Shown here in pieces: positions 34,389 to 45,659 of a stretch of 64,000 nt of DNA. The notes below the pieces were generated by a model. That model worked only from the letters and a program-made list of their open reading frames with translations. It did not search any database and was not told where the DNA came from. Position 1 is the first letter of the stretch, and every line of letters starts with the position of its first letter. Location: assembly GCA_964353255.1 (NCBI GenBank), contig CAYGVJ010000003.1, positions 28,198 to 92,197 on the forward strand. Direction: 5' to 3'. The stretch is from VFZS01 sp964353255. GTDB lineage: Bacteria > Acidobacteriota > Terriglobia > Bryobacterales > Bryobacteraceae. A program made the translations under genes and the position numbers.

Positions 34389-35887
34389 CCGGCAAGCTGA
34401 TCCTGGCGATCGATCAAGGCACAACGAACACGAAGGTGCTCCTGGTTGACTCTGCGGGCACGGTCCTGGCGCGGGCCTCGCGACCACTGACTGTAAGCTG
34501 CCCCAAGCCCGCCTGGGTGGAGCAGGACCCGATGGCTCTCTGGACGAGCGTGCGGGAGGCGATCGACGAGTGCCTCAGCCGAAGCGATTCGCCGCCTCCG
34601 GCCGCCATCGCGATCACCAACCAGCGCGAATCGGTGATCCTGTGGAATCGCCGGAGCGGGCAGCCGGAAGGCCCCTGCGTGGTATGGCAATGCCGGCGGT
34701 CCGCGCCGCTTTGCGCCGAGCTGCGCCAGCGCGGGCTGGAAGGCCGGATTCGGGCGCGCACCGGACTGACCATCGATCCGCTGTTTTCCGCGGGCAAGGC
34801 GCGCTGGCTGCTGGAGCAGGCTCCGGACGGCCGCCGCAGGGCGGAGCAGGGCGAGCTGTGTTTGGGCACGGTGGATAGCTGGCTGCTGTGGAACCTCACC
34901 GGAGGAGCGGCGCACGCCTGTGATATGTCCAACGCCTCGCGCACCCAGTTGTTCGATATTCGCCGGCTCCGCTGGGACACTGAGCTGCTCGAGATATTCG
35001 CGATCCCTGGCGCCGCTTTGCCGGAGGTCCGGCCTTCGAGCGCGATCTACGGCGAAAGCATCCGGCTGGGACGTTTGCCCGCAGGAGTTCCGATCGCCAG
35101 CCTGATAGGCGATTCCCATGCCGCGCTGTTCGGCCACGCGGCGTTTCAACCCGGCGCAGTCAAGGCCACCTACGGGACCGGCTCGTCGCTGATGACGCTC
35201 ACCGGCGCACCGGTGGAATCGGCCGGCGGGCTTTCGACGACCATTGCCTGGGCGCGCCAGCACCGCGTCGAGCACGCGCTGGAGGGAAACATCAGCTTCA
35301 CTGGCGGCGCGGTGCAATGGTTCGGCGAGTTCCTGGGACTTGCCGATCCCGTCGCCGGCGTAGCCGCGCTGGCCGAGCAGACCCCCGACACGGGCGGCGT
35401 GTATCTGGTGCCCGCATTCGTCGGCCTCGGCGCGCCGCACTGGAGAGACACTGCCCGCGGGCTGATTACGGGAATCACTCGCGGTACGACGGCGGCGCAC
35501 GTGGCCCGCGCCACGCTGGAGGCGATCGCCTACCAGGTCCGCGACGTGTTCGACCTGATGCAGGCGGAGAGCGGCCGCGAACTGCCGGCGCTGTTGGCCG
35601 ACGGCGGCGCCAGCCAGAACGACTTCCTCATGCAGTTTCAGGCCGACATGCTGGGCCGGCCGGTGATCCGGAGCGGCTCGGTCGAGCTCTCCGCGCTGGG
35701 CGCGGCTTGGCTGGCCGGGCTGGCAACTGGCGTCTGGTCCTCACTGGAGGAACTGGAGGCGCTCCCGCGGCCCACACGCCGCTTCGAGCCGCGCCTGCCG
35801 GGTCCTCAGCGCGAGGCTCTGTACCGCGGATGGCGCGAAGCCGTGGCCCGCGCGGCCGCGGAGTCCCTGGCGGGGTGCCCGGAATGA
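34385..35887 (+). CDS. aplK: FGGY-family carbohydrate kinase, candidate apulose kinase
   Basis: The 500-residue protein begins LILAIDQGTTNTKVLLVDSAG, the FGGY nucleotide-binding start, and is most like glycerol kinases (AITNQRESVILWNRRSG, GTVDSWLLWNLTGG, KATYGTGSSLMTL, FVGLGAPHWRDTARGLITG, ADGGASQNDFLMQFQADMLG). The start is set by an ATGA overlap with the transketolase. In this operon it would phosphorylate the ketose made by the isomerase so that the split transketolase can cleave it. True glycerol kinase is less likely because no glycerol gene is nearby. Confidence 0.78.
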   Translation: MTGKLILAIDQGTTNTKVLLVDSAGTVLARASRPLTVSCPKPAWVEQDPMALWTSVREAIDECLSRSDSPPPAAIAITNQRESVILWNRRSGQPEGPCVVWQCRRSAPLCAELRQRGLEGRIRARTGLTIDPLFSAGKARWLLEQAPDGRRRAEQGELCLGTVDSWLLWNLTGGAAHACDMSNASRTQLFDIRRLRWDTELLEIFAIPGAALPEVRPSSAIYGESIRLGRLPAGVPIASLIGDSHAALFGHAAFQPGAVKATYGTGSSLMTLTGAPVESAGGLSTTIAWARQHRVEHALEGNISFTGGAVQWFGEFLGLADPVAGVAALAEQTPDTGGVYLVPAFVGLGAPHWRDTARGLITGITRGTTAAHVARATLEAIAYQVRDVFDLMQAESGRELPALLADGGASQNDFLMQFQADMLGRPVIRSGSVELSALGAAWLAGLATGVWSSLEELEALPRPTRRFEPRLPGPQREALYRGWREAVARAAAESLAGCPE

Positions 35888-35896
35888 ACGCCCGAT

Positions 35897-35987
35897 GTGG
35901 CGCGGGCTTCAGCCTGCCGCGTCGGCACTCGTGCCGACGCTCGGCACGTCGGCTGAAGCCGACGCTGCACGCTAAAGCGTGCGCCAC
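35897..35987. repeat. Intergenic three-hairpin repeat element
   Basis: A 91-bp element is bounded by GTGGCGC and GCGCCAC. It contains three perfect hairpins: GTCGGCACTCGTGCCGAC (35921-35938), CGTCGGCTGAAGCCGACG (35947-35964) and GCACGCTAAAGCGTGC (35967-35982). The first 24 bp recur exactly at 55537-55560. It looks like a REP/MITE-type dispersed element, and its hairpins could also attenuate read-through between the kinase and the regulator. Confidence 0.75.
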
Positions 35988-36013
35988 GGCGCCCATCATG
36001 GAGAGATAAGCCC

Positions 36014-37042
36014 ATGGCGCGGATCGATGAGCTGCGGCTCATGGCGAAGGTGGCCCGCATGTACCACATCCAGGGTCTCCGCCAGCCGGTGATCGAGGAC
36101 CGGCTGAATGTCTCTCAATCCACCATCTCGCGCCTGCTGAAGCGGGCGGAAAGCGAAGGAATCGTCCGCATCACGGTGAGCGTTCCGGCCGGGGCGCACC
36201 CGGATCTCGAGGAAGGGCTTCAGGCGGCTTACGGCTTGAAAGAGGCCATCGTGGTGGACTGCGTGGAGGATGGCGACGAGCGGATCGTGCCGGACCTCGG
36301 CGCCGCGGCCGCCTTCTACCTGGAAACCACTCTCAAGCGCCGGGAGATCGTGGGGATCTCCTGCTGGAGCGCGGCCCTGCTGGCGATGGTGAACGCCATG
36401 CATCCCAGCCAGCGCGGCGCCGGGGCCACGGTGCTGCAAATCCTCGGCGGAGTCGGCAACCCCGCGGCGGAGGCCCACGCCACGCACCTGACGCGCCGGC
36501 TCGCAAATCTCATCGGCGGGAGCGCGGTGTTCCTGCCCGCGCCGGGGGTGGTCGGCTCGGCCGAGGCGCGCCGCGTCCTGATGAAGGACCGCTTCGTGCG
36601 GGAAGCGGTGAAGATGATGCGCTCGGTCACGCTGGCGCTGGTCGGCATCGGAGCGTTGGAGCCCTCGCGTCTGCTGGCCAGCAGCGGCAACGTCTTCTCG
36701 CCGGAGGAGCTGCGAATCCTCAAGGACCACGGCGCAGTCGGGGACATCTGCCTGCGCTTCTTCGACGTCGACGGCCGCCCGGTGGTCACGCCCCTGAACG
36801 AGCGGGTGATCGGCATGGAGCTCGAGCACCTGCGCTCGGTGGACCGCGTAGTCGGCGTGGCCGGCGGGCGCCGGAAACACGCCGCCATTCGCAGCGCGCT
36901 CCGCGGGCGCTGGATCAACGTGTTGATCACCGATCGCTTCACCGCCCAGCGGCTGCTCGACGACGAGAAGAGCCTCTCGCGCAGCGAATCTGCGTCGGGG
37001 TCCCAACTGCCGGCCCGAGTCGGGGCGAAAAGGAGATCATGA
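36014..37042 (+). CDS. SorC/DeoR-family sugar-responsive transcriptional regulator
   Basis: The 342-residue protein has an N-terminal HTH (ARMYHIQGLRQPVIEDRLNV, then SQSTISRLLKRAESEGIVRI) and a SorC-type sugar-phosphate-binding domain (GISCWSAALLAMVNAM, TVLQILGGVGNPAAEAHATHLT, VALVGIGALEPS-like LALVGIGALEPS, VVGVAGGRRKHAAIRSALRG). SorC regulators usually sense a phosphorylated sugar from the pathway they control. Located inside the kinase-importer operon and overlapping the lipoprotein gene, it probably provides local feedback, distinct from the IclR/PBP regulator that may control the wider locus. Confidence 0.85.
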   Translation: MARIDELRLMAKVARMYHIQGLRQPVIEDRLNVSQSTISRLLKRAESEGIVRITVSVPAGAHPDLEEGLQAAYGLKEAIVVDCVEDGDERIVPDLGAAAAFYLETTLKRREIVGISCWSAALLAMVNAMHPSQRGAGATVLQILGGVGNPAAEAHATHLTRRLANLIGGSAVFLPAPGVVGSAEARRVLMKDRFVREAVKMMRSVTLALVGIGALEPSRLLASSGNVFSPEELRILKDHGAVGDICLRFFDVDGRPVVTPLNERVIGMELEHLRSVDRVVGVAGGRRKHAAIRSALRGRWINVLITDRFTAQRLLDDEKSLSRSESASGSQLPARVGAKRRS

Positions 37043-37692
37043 ACCGGCACGCGGCGCTGTCAGTCTGTCTCGGCTTGGCGCTGAGCCTCGCCGGGTGCGT
37101 CCCGTGGACGGTGAGGCCGATCGAGAGCGCCGAGGAGAAGCAGAGCCAGGGGCGAGAGCGCTTCAACGCCGCCTCGTATGTCGATTCCATCTGGTCGAGC
37201 CGGCTGGCGCCGGCCATCCTCGACTCGGCGGTGGACCTGCGCACGCTGCTGACCGCGCTGGAGGCCGATGCCGGCGGCGCCGCCCGCAAATACGGCCAGC
37301 GGGAAGGGGAAGGCCCGTTTCACTTCATGGTGAAAGGCCGCGGGCGGGTGCTGGCCATCGACACGCGCTCGCGCACGGGGCTCATCTCCATCGATCTGGC
37401 GCCGGGTGACGGCAAGCCGGACGCGTTCCTCGAAGTCGGTCCGGTGATCCGGGGCACCTCGCTCCGGGACGCGGTGGGTTTCATCCGGTTCGGCCAGTTT
37501 GTGAACCAGCTCCAGTTCGCCGATGTGGCGAACGAGCTGAACGCCAGGGTGTTGAATTCGGTCGTGGCCCGCCTGAAGCTGCCGACGCTGCCAGGCAAGG
37601 TTGTCTCCTTCTATGGCACGTTCACTTTGACGCCGGGTTCCCCGGCCGAGATTGTGCCGGTGCAGGTGAACGTGGAGGAGCGCGGCGAATGA
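37039..37692 (+). CDS. DUF2291 periplasmic lipoprotein
   Basis: The 217-residue protein has a lipoprotein signal (LGLALSLAGC) and a DUF2291 body (FNAASYVDSIWSSRLAPAIL; GPVIRGTSLRDAVGFI, FGQFVNQLQFADVANELN). DUF2291 lipoproteins are found in ribose-type ABC importer operons; their role is not established. It overlaps the regulator gene upstream and the ATPase gene downstream by four bases each. Confidence 0.8.
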   Translation: MNRHAALSVCLGLALSLAGCVPWTVRPIESAEEKQSQGRERFNAASYVDSIWSSRLAPAILDSAVDLRTLLTALEADAGGAARKYGQREGEGPFHFMVKGRGRVLAIDTRSRTGLISIDLAPGDGKPDAFLEVGPVIRGTSLRDAVGFIRFGQFVNQLQFADVANELNARVLNSVVARLKLPTLPGKVVSFYGTFTLTPGSPAEIVPVQVNVEERGE

Positions 37693-39210
37693 CTGACGCG
37701 ATCCTGCGCGCGGAGCGGATCAGCAAGACCTACCCGGGGACGCTGGCTCTGGACCACGTGGATTTCCAGGTGCGGCGCGGCCAAGTGAACGTGCTGATCG
37801 GCGAGAACGGCGCGGGGAAATCGACGCTGGCGAAAATTCTCGCCGGGGTCGAGCAGCCCACCCAGGGGCGGCTGGCGCTGGAGGGCGAGGCGATCCGCCT
37901 GCGCTCGCCGCGGGATGCCGACCGCTGCGGCATCGGCATGATTTACCAGGAACTGAGCCTGTTCCCGAACCTGAGCGTGGCGGAGAACATCTTCATAGCG
38001 CGCGAGGTCACCGCGGGGAGGCTGATGGTTGACCACAAGGCGCAGGAGCGGCGGGCGCGCGCCCTGCTCGAACGCCTCGAGCAGCCGATCGACCCTCGGA
38101 CACTGGCCGGCGAGCTTCCGCTCGGGCAGCAGCAACTCGTGGAAATCGCTCGCGCCCTGGCGCGCGACGTCAGGATCCTGATCATGGACGAGCCGACTTC
38201 CGCGCTCAGCGCCGCCGAAATCAACGTCCTGTTCGGCATCATCCGCGAACTGAAGTCGCGCGGCGTCTCGATTGTCTACATCTCCCACCGGCTGGAGGAG
38301 CTGCTGGAGATCGGCGATCAAATCGCCGTGCTGCGCGACGGGCGCCTCATCGCCGAAGCGCCGGCGGAGGCGGCCAGCCTCGGCTGGCTGGTCGAGAAGA
38401 TGACGGGACGCAGCACGACGGCTGTGACGCCGCGGCAAAGGAGCCAGGCGGCAGTTGAGCTGCTGAAGGCGGATTCGCTCTCGCTGCGCCGCGCCGACGG
38501 CAGGCTGGCGCTGGATGGCGTATCGTTCACGGTCCACGCGGGCGAGATTCTAGGGATCTATGGCCTGATGGGCGCCGGGCGCACGGAGCTGTTCGAGTCT
38601 CTGATCGGGGTCCAGCCCCGCGCGCGAGGCGCGATTCTGCTGGAGGGCCGGCGGCTGGAGGCGCGCTCCACCGCCGAGCGCATCGCCGCGGGACTGGTCC
38701 TGGTCCCGGAGGACCGGCAGCGGGCGGGGCTCGTGCCGACGCTCTAGGTCCGGCAGAACATCACGCTCATGAGCCTGGGCCGGTTCGCCCGCGGGATCTA
38801 TCTCTCTCCGGCGCGCGAGACCGCCGGCGCGCGCCGGCTCGCCGGCGAATTGCAGATCAAGGTGTCCGATTTAGGGCAGCCGGTCACCTCCTTGAGCGGC
38901 GGCAACCAGCAGAAGGTGGTCGTCGCCAAGTGCCTGCTCACCTCTCCCAAGGTGCTGCTCATGGATGAGCCGACCCGCGGCGTGGACGTGGCGGCCAAGG
39001 CGGAGATCTGCCAGATCATGCGGCGGCTCGCCTCGCGGGGGCTCGGGGTGGTCTTCGCCTCTTCCGAGTTGAAAGAGATTCTGGCCGTGGCCGACCGCGT
39101 GCTGGTGATGTCGCGCGGCCGGATCACGGGCGAATTCCAGATCGACCAGGCCAGCGAAGAGGCGCTGGTGCGGGCGGCTTCGGCCAAACCCGGCCGCGAG
39201 GGAGGCGAGC

Positions 39211-39224
<14 letters not shown>
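37689..39224 (+). pseudogene. RbsA-type sugar ABC transporter ATPase interrupted by an in-frame TAG
   Basis: The reading frame encodes a double-ABC sugar ATPase of about 511 residues but has a TAG at 38745-38747 (codon 353). Both sides are in the same frame and read as one protein: LVPEDRQRAGLVPTL, stop, VRQNITLMSLGRFARG. The family normally has a serine there, so TCG to TAG is a single change. Domain 1 is intact (GENGAGKSTLAKI, LPLGQQQLVEIARAL, ILIMDEPTSAL). Domain 2 is split so that its signature (LSGGNQQKVVVAKCL) and Walker B (VLLMDEPTRGVDV) fall after the stop. Either the importer is inactive, the stop is suppressed, or the base is an error. No other damage is visible, so any inactivation would be recent. 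Confidence 0.8.
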
Positions 39225-41207
<1,983 letters not shown>

Positions 41208-41231
41208 CGCCCGTGGGCCAGTGAGGTGAAC

Positions 41232-42650
41232 ATGTTGCGGAACCAGAGAATGACCCTGGCCGTGATCATCGGCAACCGCGACTTCTTCCCGGACCAGCTC
41301 GTGAAGGAAGCGCGCCGGGACTCCCTCGCGCTGTTCGAGGAGCTCGCGATCGAACCCGTTCTGCTGGACGAGCAGGCCAGCAAGTTTGGCGCCGTCGAAA
41401 CCCGGACCGACGCCGAGCGGTGCGCGGAGGTGTTCCGCGCCAACCGCGACCGCATCGACGGCGTGCTGGTGACACTGCCCAACTTCGGCGACGAGAAGGG
41501 CGTGGCCGACGTCTTAAAGCTTTCCGAACTGAACGTTCCGGTGCTGGTGCAGGCTTACCCGGACGATCTGGATAAGCTGGGCGTCGAGCGCCGCCGCGAC
41601 GCCTTCTGCGGGAAGGTCTCCGTGTGCAACAACCTGCGGCAGTACGGCATCCCGTTCAGCCTGACCCGCTCGCACACGGTCCATCCAGCTTCCGGAAGCT
41701 TCAAGGACGACCTACAGGACTTTCTCGGTGTGTGTCGCCTGGTGCGCGGCCTGCGCCGGGCGCGCATTGGCGCGGTGGGGGCACGGCCCGACGCGTTCAA
41801 GACCACCCGCTACAGCGAGAAGCTGCTGGAGGCCTCCGGCATCAGCGTCAGCACCATCGATCTGTCGGAAGTTTTCGGGCGCGCGTTCTCTCTCAAGGAT
41901 TCCGACCCCCGCGTCCACGCCAAGCTGGAGGAAATTGCCGCTTACGCCGCCTCGGCCGGCGTCCCGGAAGTCGCGCTCCAGCGCATGGCCAAGTTCGCGG
42001 TGGTTCTGCTGGAGTGGATGGAGCAGAACGGCTTGCAGGCCACCGCGATCCAATGCTGGACCTCGATGCAACGGAACCTCGGCGCCAACTGCTGCACCGT
42101 CATGAGCATGATGAGCGAGGAGCTGATGCCCAGCGCCTGCGAGGTGGACGTCACCGGCGCCGTGGCAATGTACGCCCTGCAACTGGCGTCCGGAAGCCCG
42201 AGCGCCCTGGCCGACTGGAACAACAACTACGGCGCCGACCCGGACAAGTGCGTCTTCTTCCACTGCGGCAATTGGGCCAGAAGCTTTCTGCCGGACGCCG
42301 CGATCTCCACCGCCCCGATCCTCGGGACGACGCTGGGCGTCGAGAACACCTACGGCGCTCTCGCCGGACGCACCCGCTCGGGCCCGGTGACTTTCGCCCG
42401 CGTCACCACCGACGACCGCGCGGGCCGCATCCGCAGCTACTTGGGCGATGGCCGGTTCACGGATGATCCCCTGGCCACCTTCGGCGCGCGGGCGGTGGTG
42501 GAAGTTCCGGGCTTGCAGAAGCTCATGCGGTACATCTGCAAGAACGGCTTCGAGCACCACGTGGCCCTGAGCGCCTCGCGCTCGGCGGCTATCCTCGCCG
42601 AGGCGTTCGAAACTTATCTCGGCTGGGAGGTCTACCACCACCAGGGTTGA
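41232..42650 (+). CDS. L-fucose/D-arabinose-isomerase-like protein, candidate aldose isomerase of the operon
   Basis: The 472-residue protein (ATG 41232, GAGGTG upstream) belongs to the fucose-isomerase-like fold. The N-terminal domain has [13 protein letters not shown]; the middle has [20 protein letters not shown] and an acidic [20 protein letters not shown] segment; the end has [14 protein letters not shown] and [11 protein letters not shown]. Candidate metal ligands are the Glu and Asp of CEVDVTG and the His of FHCGN. It closes the operon and would isomerise the imported aldose to the ketose used by the FGGY kinase. Whether the aldose is apiose cannot be read from sequence. Confidence 0.78.
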   Translation: MLRNQRMTLAVIIGNRDFFPDQLVKEARRDSLALFEELAIEPVLLDEQASKFGAVETRTDAERCAEVFRANRDRIDGVLVTLPNFGDEKGVADVLKLSELNVPVLVQAYPDDLDKLGVERRRDAFCGKVSVCNNLRQYGIPFSLTRSHTVHPASGSFKDDLQDFLGVCRLVRGLRRARIGAVGARPDAFKTTRYSEKLLEASGISVSTIDLSEVFGRAFSLKDSDPRVHAKLEEIAAYAASAGVPEVALQRMAKFAVVLLEWMEQNGLQATAIQCWTSMQRNLGANCCTVMSMMSEELMPSACEVDVTGAVAMYALQLASGSPSALADWNNNYGADPDKCVFFHCGNWARSFLPDAAISTAPILGTTLGVENTYGALAGRTRSGPVTFARVTTDDRAGRIRSYLGDGRFTDDPLATFGARAVVEVPGLQKLMRYICKNGFEHHVALSASRSAAILAEAFETYLGWEVYHHQG

Positions 42651-42668
42651 GCGCGGGCAAGGCTTTGA

Positions 42669-42863
42669 CTATTGCTCGGCGGGAGGTTCGGGGATCTGCT
42701 CGGGCGGGACCCACACCACGGCGCCATCCCGCCAGGCGGCGATGGGATGTCCGAGGCGCTTATGCACAACCAGCGCGTGGCGAACGGCTTTCACGAGCGC
42801 GCGATCAATCGGCCGCCCCTCGCGGAACTTGTCAGCTATGCTTCGCTCAGGCCCCACGGCCAT
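42669..42863 (-). CDS. Small conserved-type protein downstream of the zeta-like kinase
   Basis: The 64-residue acidic/basic protein contains RPIDRALVKAVRHALVVHKR and HPIAAWRDGAVVWVPPEQI. Small ORFs of this look commonly sit next to zeta-toxin-like P-loop genes, where they may act as partner or antitoxin. It overlaps the kinase gene by 17 bp in the same direction. I cannot name a family with certainty. Confidence 0.55.
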   Translation of the reverse strand: MAVGPERSIADKFREGRPIDRALVKAVRHALVVHKRLGHPIAAWRDGAVVWVPPEQIPEPPAEQ

Positions 42864-43440
42864 GGAGGTACCTCGCTTCCAGTGTATCCCAGACGGCCCC
42901 GTTGTGGACGGTCACCACAGGGCCTGCTCCTTCCGCCACCAACTGCGGCTCGGCTGTGTTGTCGTAGAAGCGCCAAGAGGTCGCCAGGGGGCGGTACAGC
43001 GCGAAGAAGTTCCTGAGTCCTGCCCCATAGCGTCGCCGAACGGTCGCTTCCGGCACGTACTGGCCTCCGGACCGCACCCTGTCCAAGATTCGCGCGATAC
43101 ACAGCTCCGGCGAGGGCAGCCACAGGAACACGATTCGAAACCCGTAGCCCGCACGGACGAGACCTCGAATCCACGGCGCGAAGCTGCGACTCGCGAGCGT
43201 GGTTTCGAAGGCGAAGTCCACACGCCGCGCCGCCAGCTCGCGCAGCCGCGCAAGCATGAGCCGGCCCGCCTCGATTGACACTATCTCGGGCGAGTACGCG
43301 CTGAGCCCTTGGGCAATCGTGTCGGCGTTGACGAACTCGGAGACGCCAAGTTCTCCTCTCAACAGGTACGGAGCTGCCGTGCTCTTCCCTGCGCCATTTG
43401 GCCCGGCCAGCAGAACCACGTTCGGCGAGGCGAGTCCCAT
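42847..43440 (-). CDS. Zeta-toxin-like P-loop ATPase/kinase
   Basis: The 197-residue protein begins NVVLLAGPNGAGKSTAAPYLL, a clear Walker A. It carries the zeta-like DFAFETTLASRSFAPWIRG segment, IVFLWLPSPELCIARI, and the RVRSGGQYVPEATVRRRYGAG motif typical of the zeta/AAA family. Zeta toxins phosphorylate UDP-N-acetylglucosamine, but many chromosomal relatives are uncharacterised. With the downstream 64-residue protein it forms a probable two-gene toxin-antitoxin-like unit inserted between the sugar operons. Confidence 0.75.
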   Translation of the reverse strand: MGLASPNVVLLAGPNGAGKSTAAPYLLRGELGVSEFVNADTIAQGLSAYSPEIVSIEAGRLMLARLRELAARRVDFAFETTLASRSFAPWIRGLVRAGYGFRIVFLWLPSPELCIARILDRVRSGGQYVPEATVRRRYGAGLRNFFALYRPLATSWRFYDNTAEPQLVAEGAGPVVTVHNGAVWDTLEARYLHGRGA

Positions 43441-43608
43441 GTCCCGACTCTATATTGGATCAAACTCGGTGGCCAAACGACGATCCGATCCGCCCTGCAA
43501 CTGCCGCGGCAACCCCGAGCAGCAGCGCCGTTCGCGCGATGAGGATGGATGGGCGCTTCGAAGCCGCGCTAAGATTGAGCGGATGCTCCCTCAGACACAG
43601 GAGACGAT

Positions 43609-45639
43609 ATGCGAATCCCGTGGGCCCTGGCGGCCCTGTCCTGCATCGTCGCGCCGGCCTCGGCCGCCGCGACGGAGTTGCGGGTCACCGCGAAGCCCGG
43701 CCAGCAGCGAGTCCAGGTCCTCTCGGCCGGCGAACTGATCGCCGAGTCTCCCGCGGAAGGGCTCTGGTCGATCGCCTGTGACTGGCAAGAGCGGTGGCCC
43801 GCTGGTTGGCGCCACGCCAGCCCCGCGTCCGCGATCGCCGCCGGCGAATGGACCATCCTCAAAGGCGAGCTGAGCGCCTGCGGCGGCACGTGGCGGCTGG
43901 AGGACGCCTATCGCCAGAAGGGAAACGCCATCGAGGGCGTGCGCCGTTTCAAGTGGAATGGCGCCGCACCTGCGCCCAAGGTGACGTTGTCTGTCAGGTT
44001 CCAGGCCGGGGCGGACAGGTCGAACCTGCTGCTACCCGGCATTCTCTATTACGGCAACCCTTCGGGAGCCGGAAGCGGCAGGGTGCCGGTGTACAAAGGC
44101 GCGCCGGGAGAGGAGGCCCTCTTCGAAGAGCACCGCTATCCCCTGCCCTTCGCCTACGTGGAACTGGAGCGCCGCGCGGGGCTGCGGGGAGCGGCGTTGC
44201 ACAGTCTCCCGTCGCCCGCGCCTCATGCGAACCTGCCCGACCAGTGGTGGTCGTTGGGGGTGGTCGCGCGAGCGGACGGCCCTGAGCTGCTGCTGCTGTC
44301 CGGCCCGTGCGCCTCGAACGGAAGCCGAAGCGTGGTGAAGGCGCTGCAAAAGGGTTTCGTGCCTTACGATAACGCCTATCTCAACGTGCCGCCGGGCGCC
44401 GTGATCGAGAAGACATTCTTCTTGGAGGCTTTCCCCGTGGCTCAGGCGGGCTCCGGGTTCAGCCAGGCTGTCCGGACCGCGATCCAGCTTTCGCCGCCGT
44501 TCAGCCTGGACGGACTACCCGAATTCGCCGACATCGTGCGGGCAAAGTACCGCTACGCCAAGTCGCGGTGGTATGAGTCAGGCGAGATCGCGGGGTTCAA
44601 GAAGTACGTGGACCGCAACGTCTTCGTGATGGGCTGGACCGGCCAGGCGGAGGCGATGGGTTACGCGCTTCAGGTGCTCGAAAAAGGGCTGGGCGACCCG
44701 AACGCCGCGCGGATGGCGCGCAAGTCCCTCGACTTCCTGGCGACAGCCGCGTTCTACGAAGGCGGCTTCCGCAATTGGTACGACTTTCAGAAGAATCAAT
44801 GGTACGGCCAGGAGTTGCTCAACCAGGGCCAGGCGATGCTCGCCATCGCCCGCGCCATCCGGACAGGAAGGCAACGCAAGCTCGACACGGCGCGCTGGGA
44901 GGCTTTCCTCCGCCAGGCGGCGGACTTGCACTCCCGGCGCATTCTGGCCGAGGCCTGGCGTCCGCGTTCCACCGCGGAGGCGGCCTTCATCGCGCCGCTG
45001 CTGGAATGCTTCGCCCTCTTCAAAGCGCCGGCCTACAGGCAGGCGGCCGTCAAGGCGGCCGAACACTACGCCCGCCGCCATCTCAGCATGCAGGAGCCTT
45101 ACTGGGGCGGCACCCTGGACGCGCGCTGCGAGGACAAGGAAGCCGCCGCCCTCGCTTTCCAGGCGTTCCTGGCGCTGTACGAGACGACGCGCAACCCCGA
45201 GCACCTGCGCTGGGCCAGGCACGCCTGCGATGTGGTCCTCACGTACGTCTTCACCTGGGACGTGGATCTGCCGCCCGGCCGTTTGCGCGACCACGCCTTT
45301 CGCACCCGCGGCTGGACGATGGTCTCGCCGCAGAACCAGCATCTGGACGTCTGGGGCGCCATCGTCGCCCCGGATGTCTATCGGCTCGGGCAAATCGACA
45401 ACCGGGACGACCTGAAGCGGCTGGCGCTGGTCATGTACCGGACCTGCGGCCAGCTCATCGACCCCAGCGGCAGCCAGGGAGAGCAGATGCAGCACACCAA
45501 CTACGCACAGCGGAACCAACCGGTCAACCTGGCCGAGGCTCGCGGCGGCTACAACGAGCAGTGGACGGTATTCTGGATCACTGCCCACTTCCTCACCGGC
45601 GCGGCGCGGCTGGCGGAGCTGGGGGTCCCTGTTTGGTGA
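43609..45639 (+). CDS. Secreted alpha/alpha-barrel-like protein of unknown function, possible glycosidase or lyase
   Basis: The 676-residue protein has a signal peptide (MRIPWALAALSCIVAPASAA), a beta-sandwich N-terminal half (about 25-280) and a helical C-terminal half (about 300-670). The helical half reads like a six-hairpin barrel: MGWTGQAEAMGYALQVL, FRNWYDFQKNQWYGQELL, EAAFIAPLLECFALF, GTLDARCEDKEAAALAFQAF. This beta-sandwich plus (alpha/alpha)6 layout is used by many glycosidases and polysaccharide lyases. I cannot match it to a named family. It is followed 20 bp later by the second DUF5060/DUF4038 gene and then a TonB receptor, so a role in the same glycan work is likely. Confidence 0.6.
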   Translation: MRIPWALAALSCIVAPASAAATELRVTAKPGQQRVQVLSAGELIAESPAEGLWSIACDWQERWPAGWRHASPASAIAAGEWTILKGELSACGGTWRLEDAYRQKGNAIEGVRRFKWNGAAPAPKVTLSVRFQAGADRSNLLLPGILYYGNPSGAGSGRVPVYKGAPGEEALFEEHRYPLPFAYVELERRAGLRGAALHSLPSPAPHANLPDQWWSLGVVARADGPELLLLSGPCASNGSRSVVKALQKGFVPYDNAYLNVPPGAVIEKTFFLEAFPVAQAGSGFSQAVRTAIQLSPPFSLDGLPEFADIVRAKYRYAKSRWYESGEIAGFKKYVDRNVFVMGWTGQAEAMGYALQVLEKGLGDPNAARMARKSLDFLATAAFYEGGFRNWYDFQKNQWYGQELLNQGQAMLAIARAIRTGRQRKLDTARWEAFLRQAADLHSRRILAEAWRPRSTAEAAFIAPLLECFALFKAPAYRQAAVKAAEHYARRHLSMQEPYWGGTLDARCEDKEAAALAFQAFLALYETTRNPEHLRWARHACDVVLTYVFTWDVDLPPGRLRDHAFRTRGWTMVSPQNQHLDVWGAIVAPDVYRLGQIDNRDDLKRLALVMYRTCGQLIDPSGSQGEQMQHTNYAQRNQPVNLAEARGGYNEQWTVFWITAHFLTGAARLAELGVPVW

Positions 45640-45659
45640 GTCACGGAAGGGGAGTTGTC

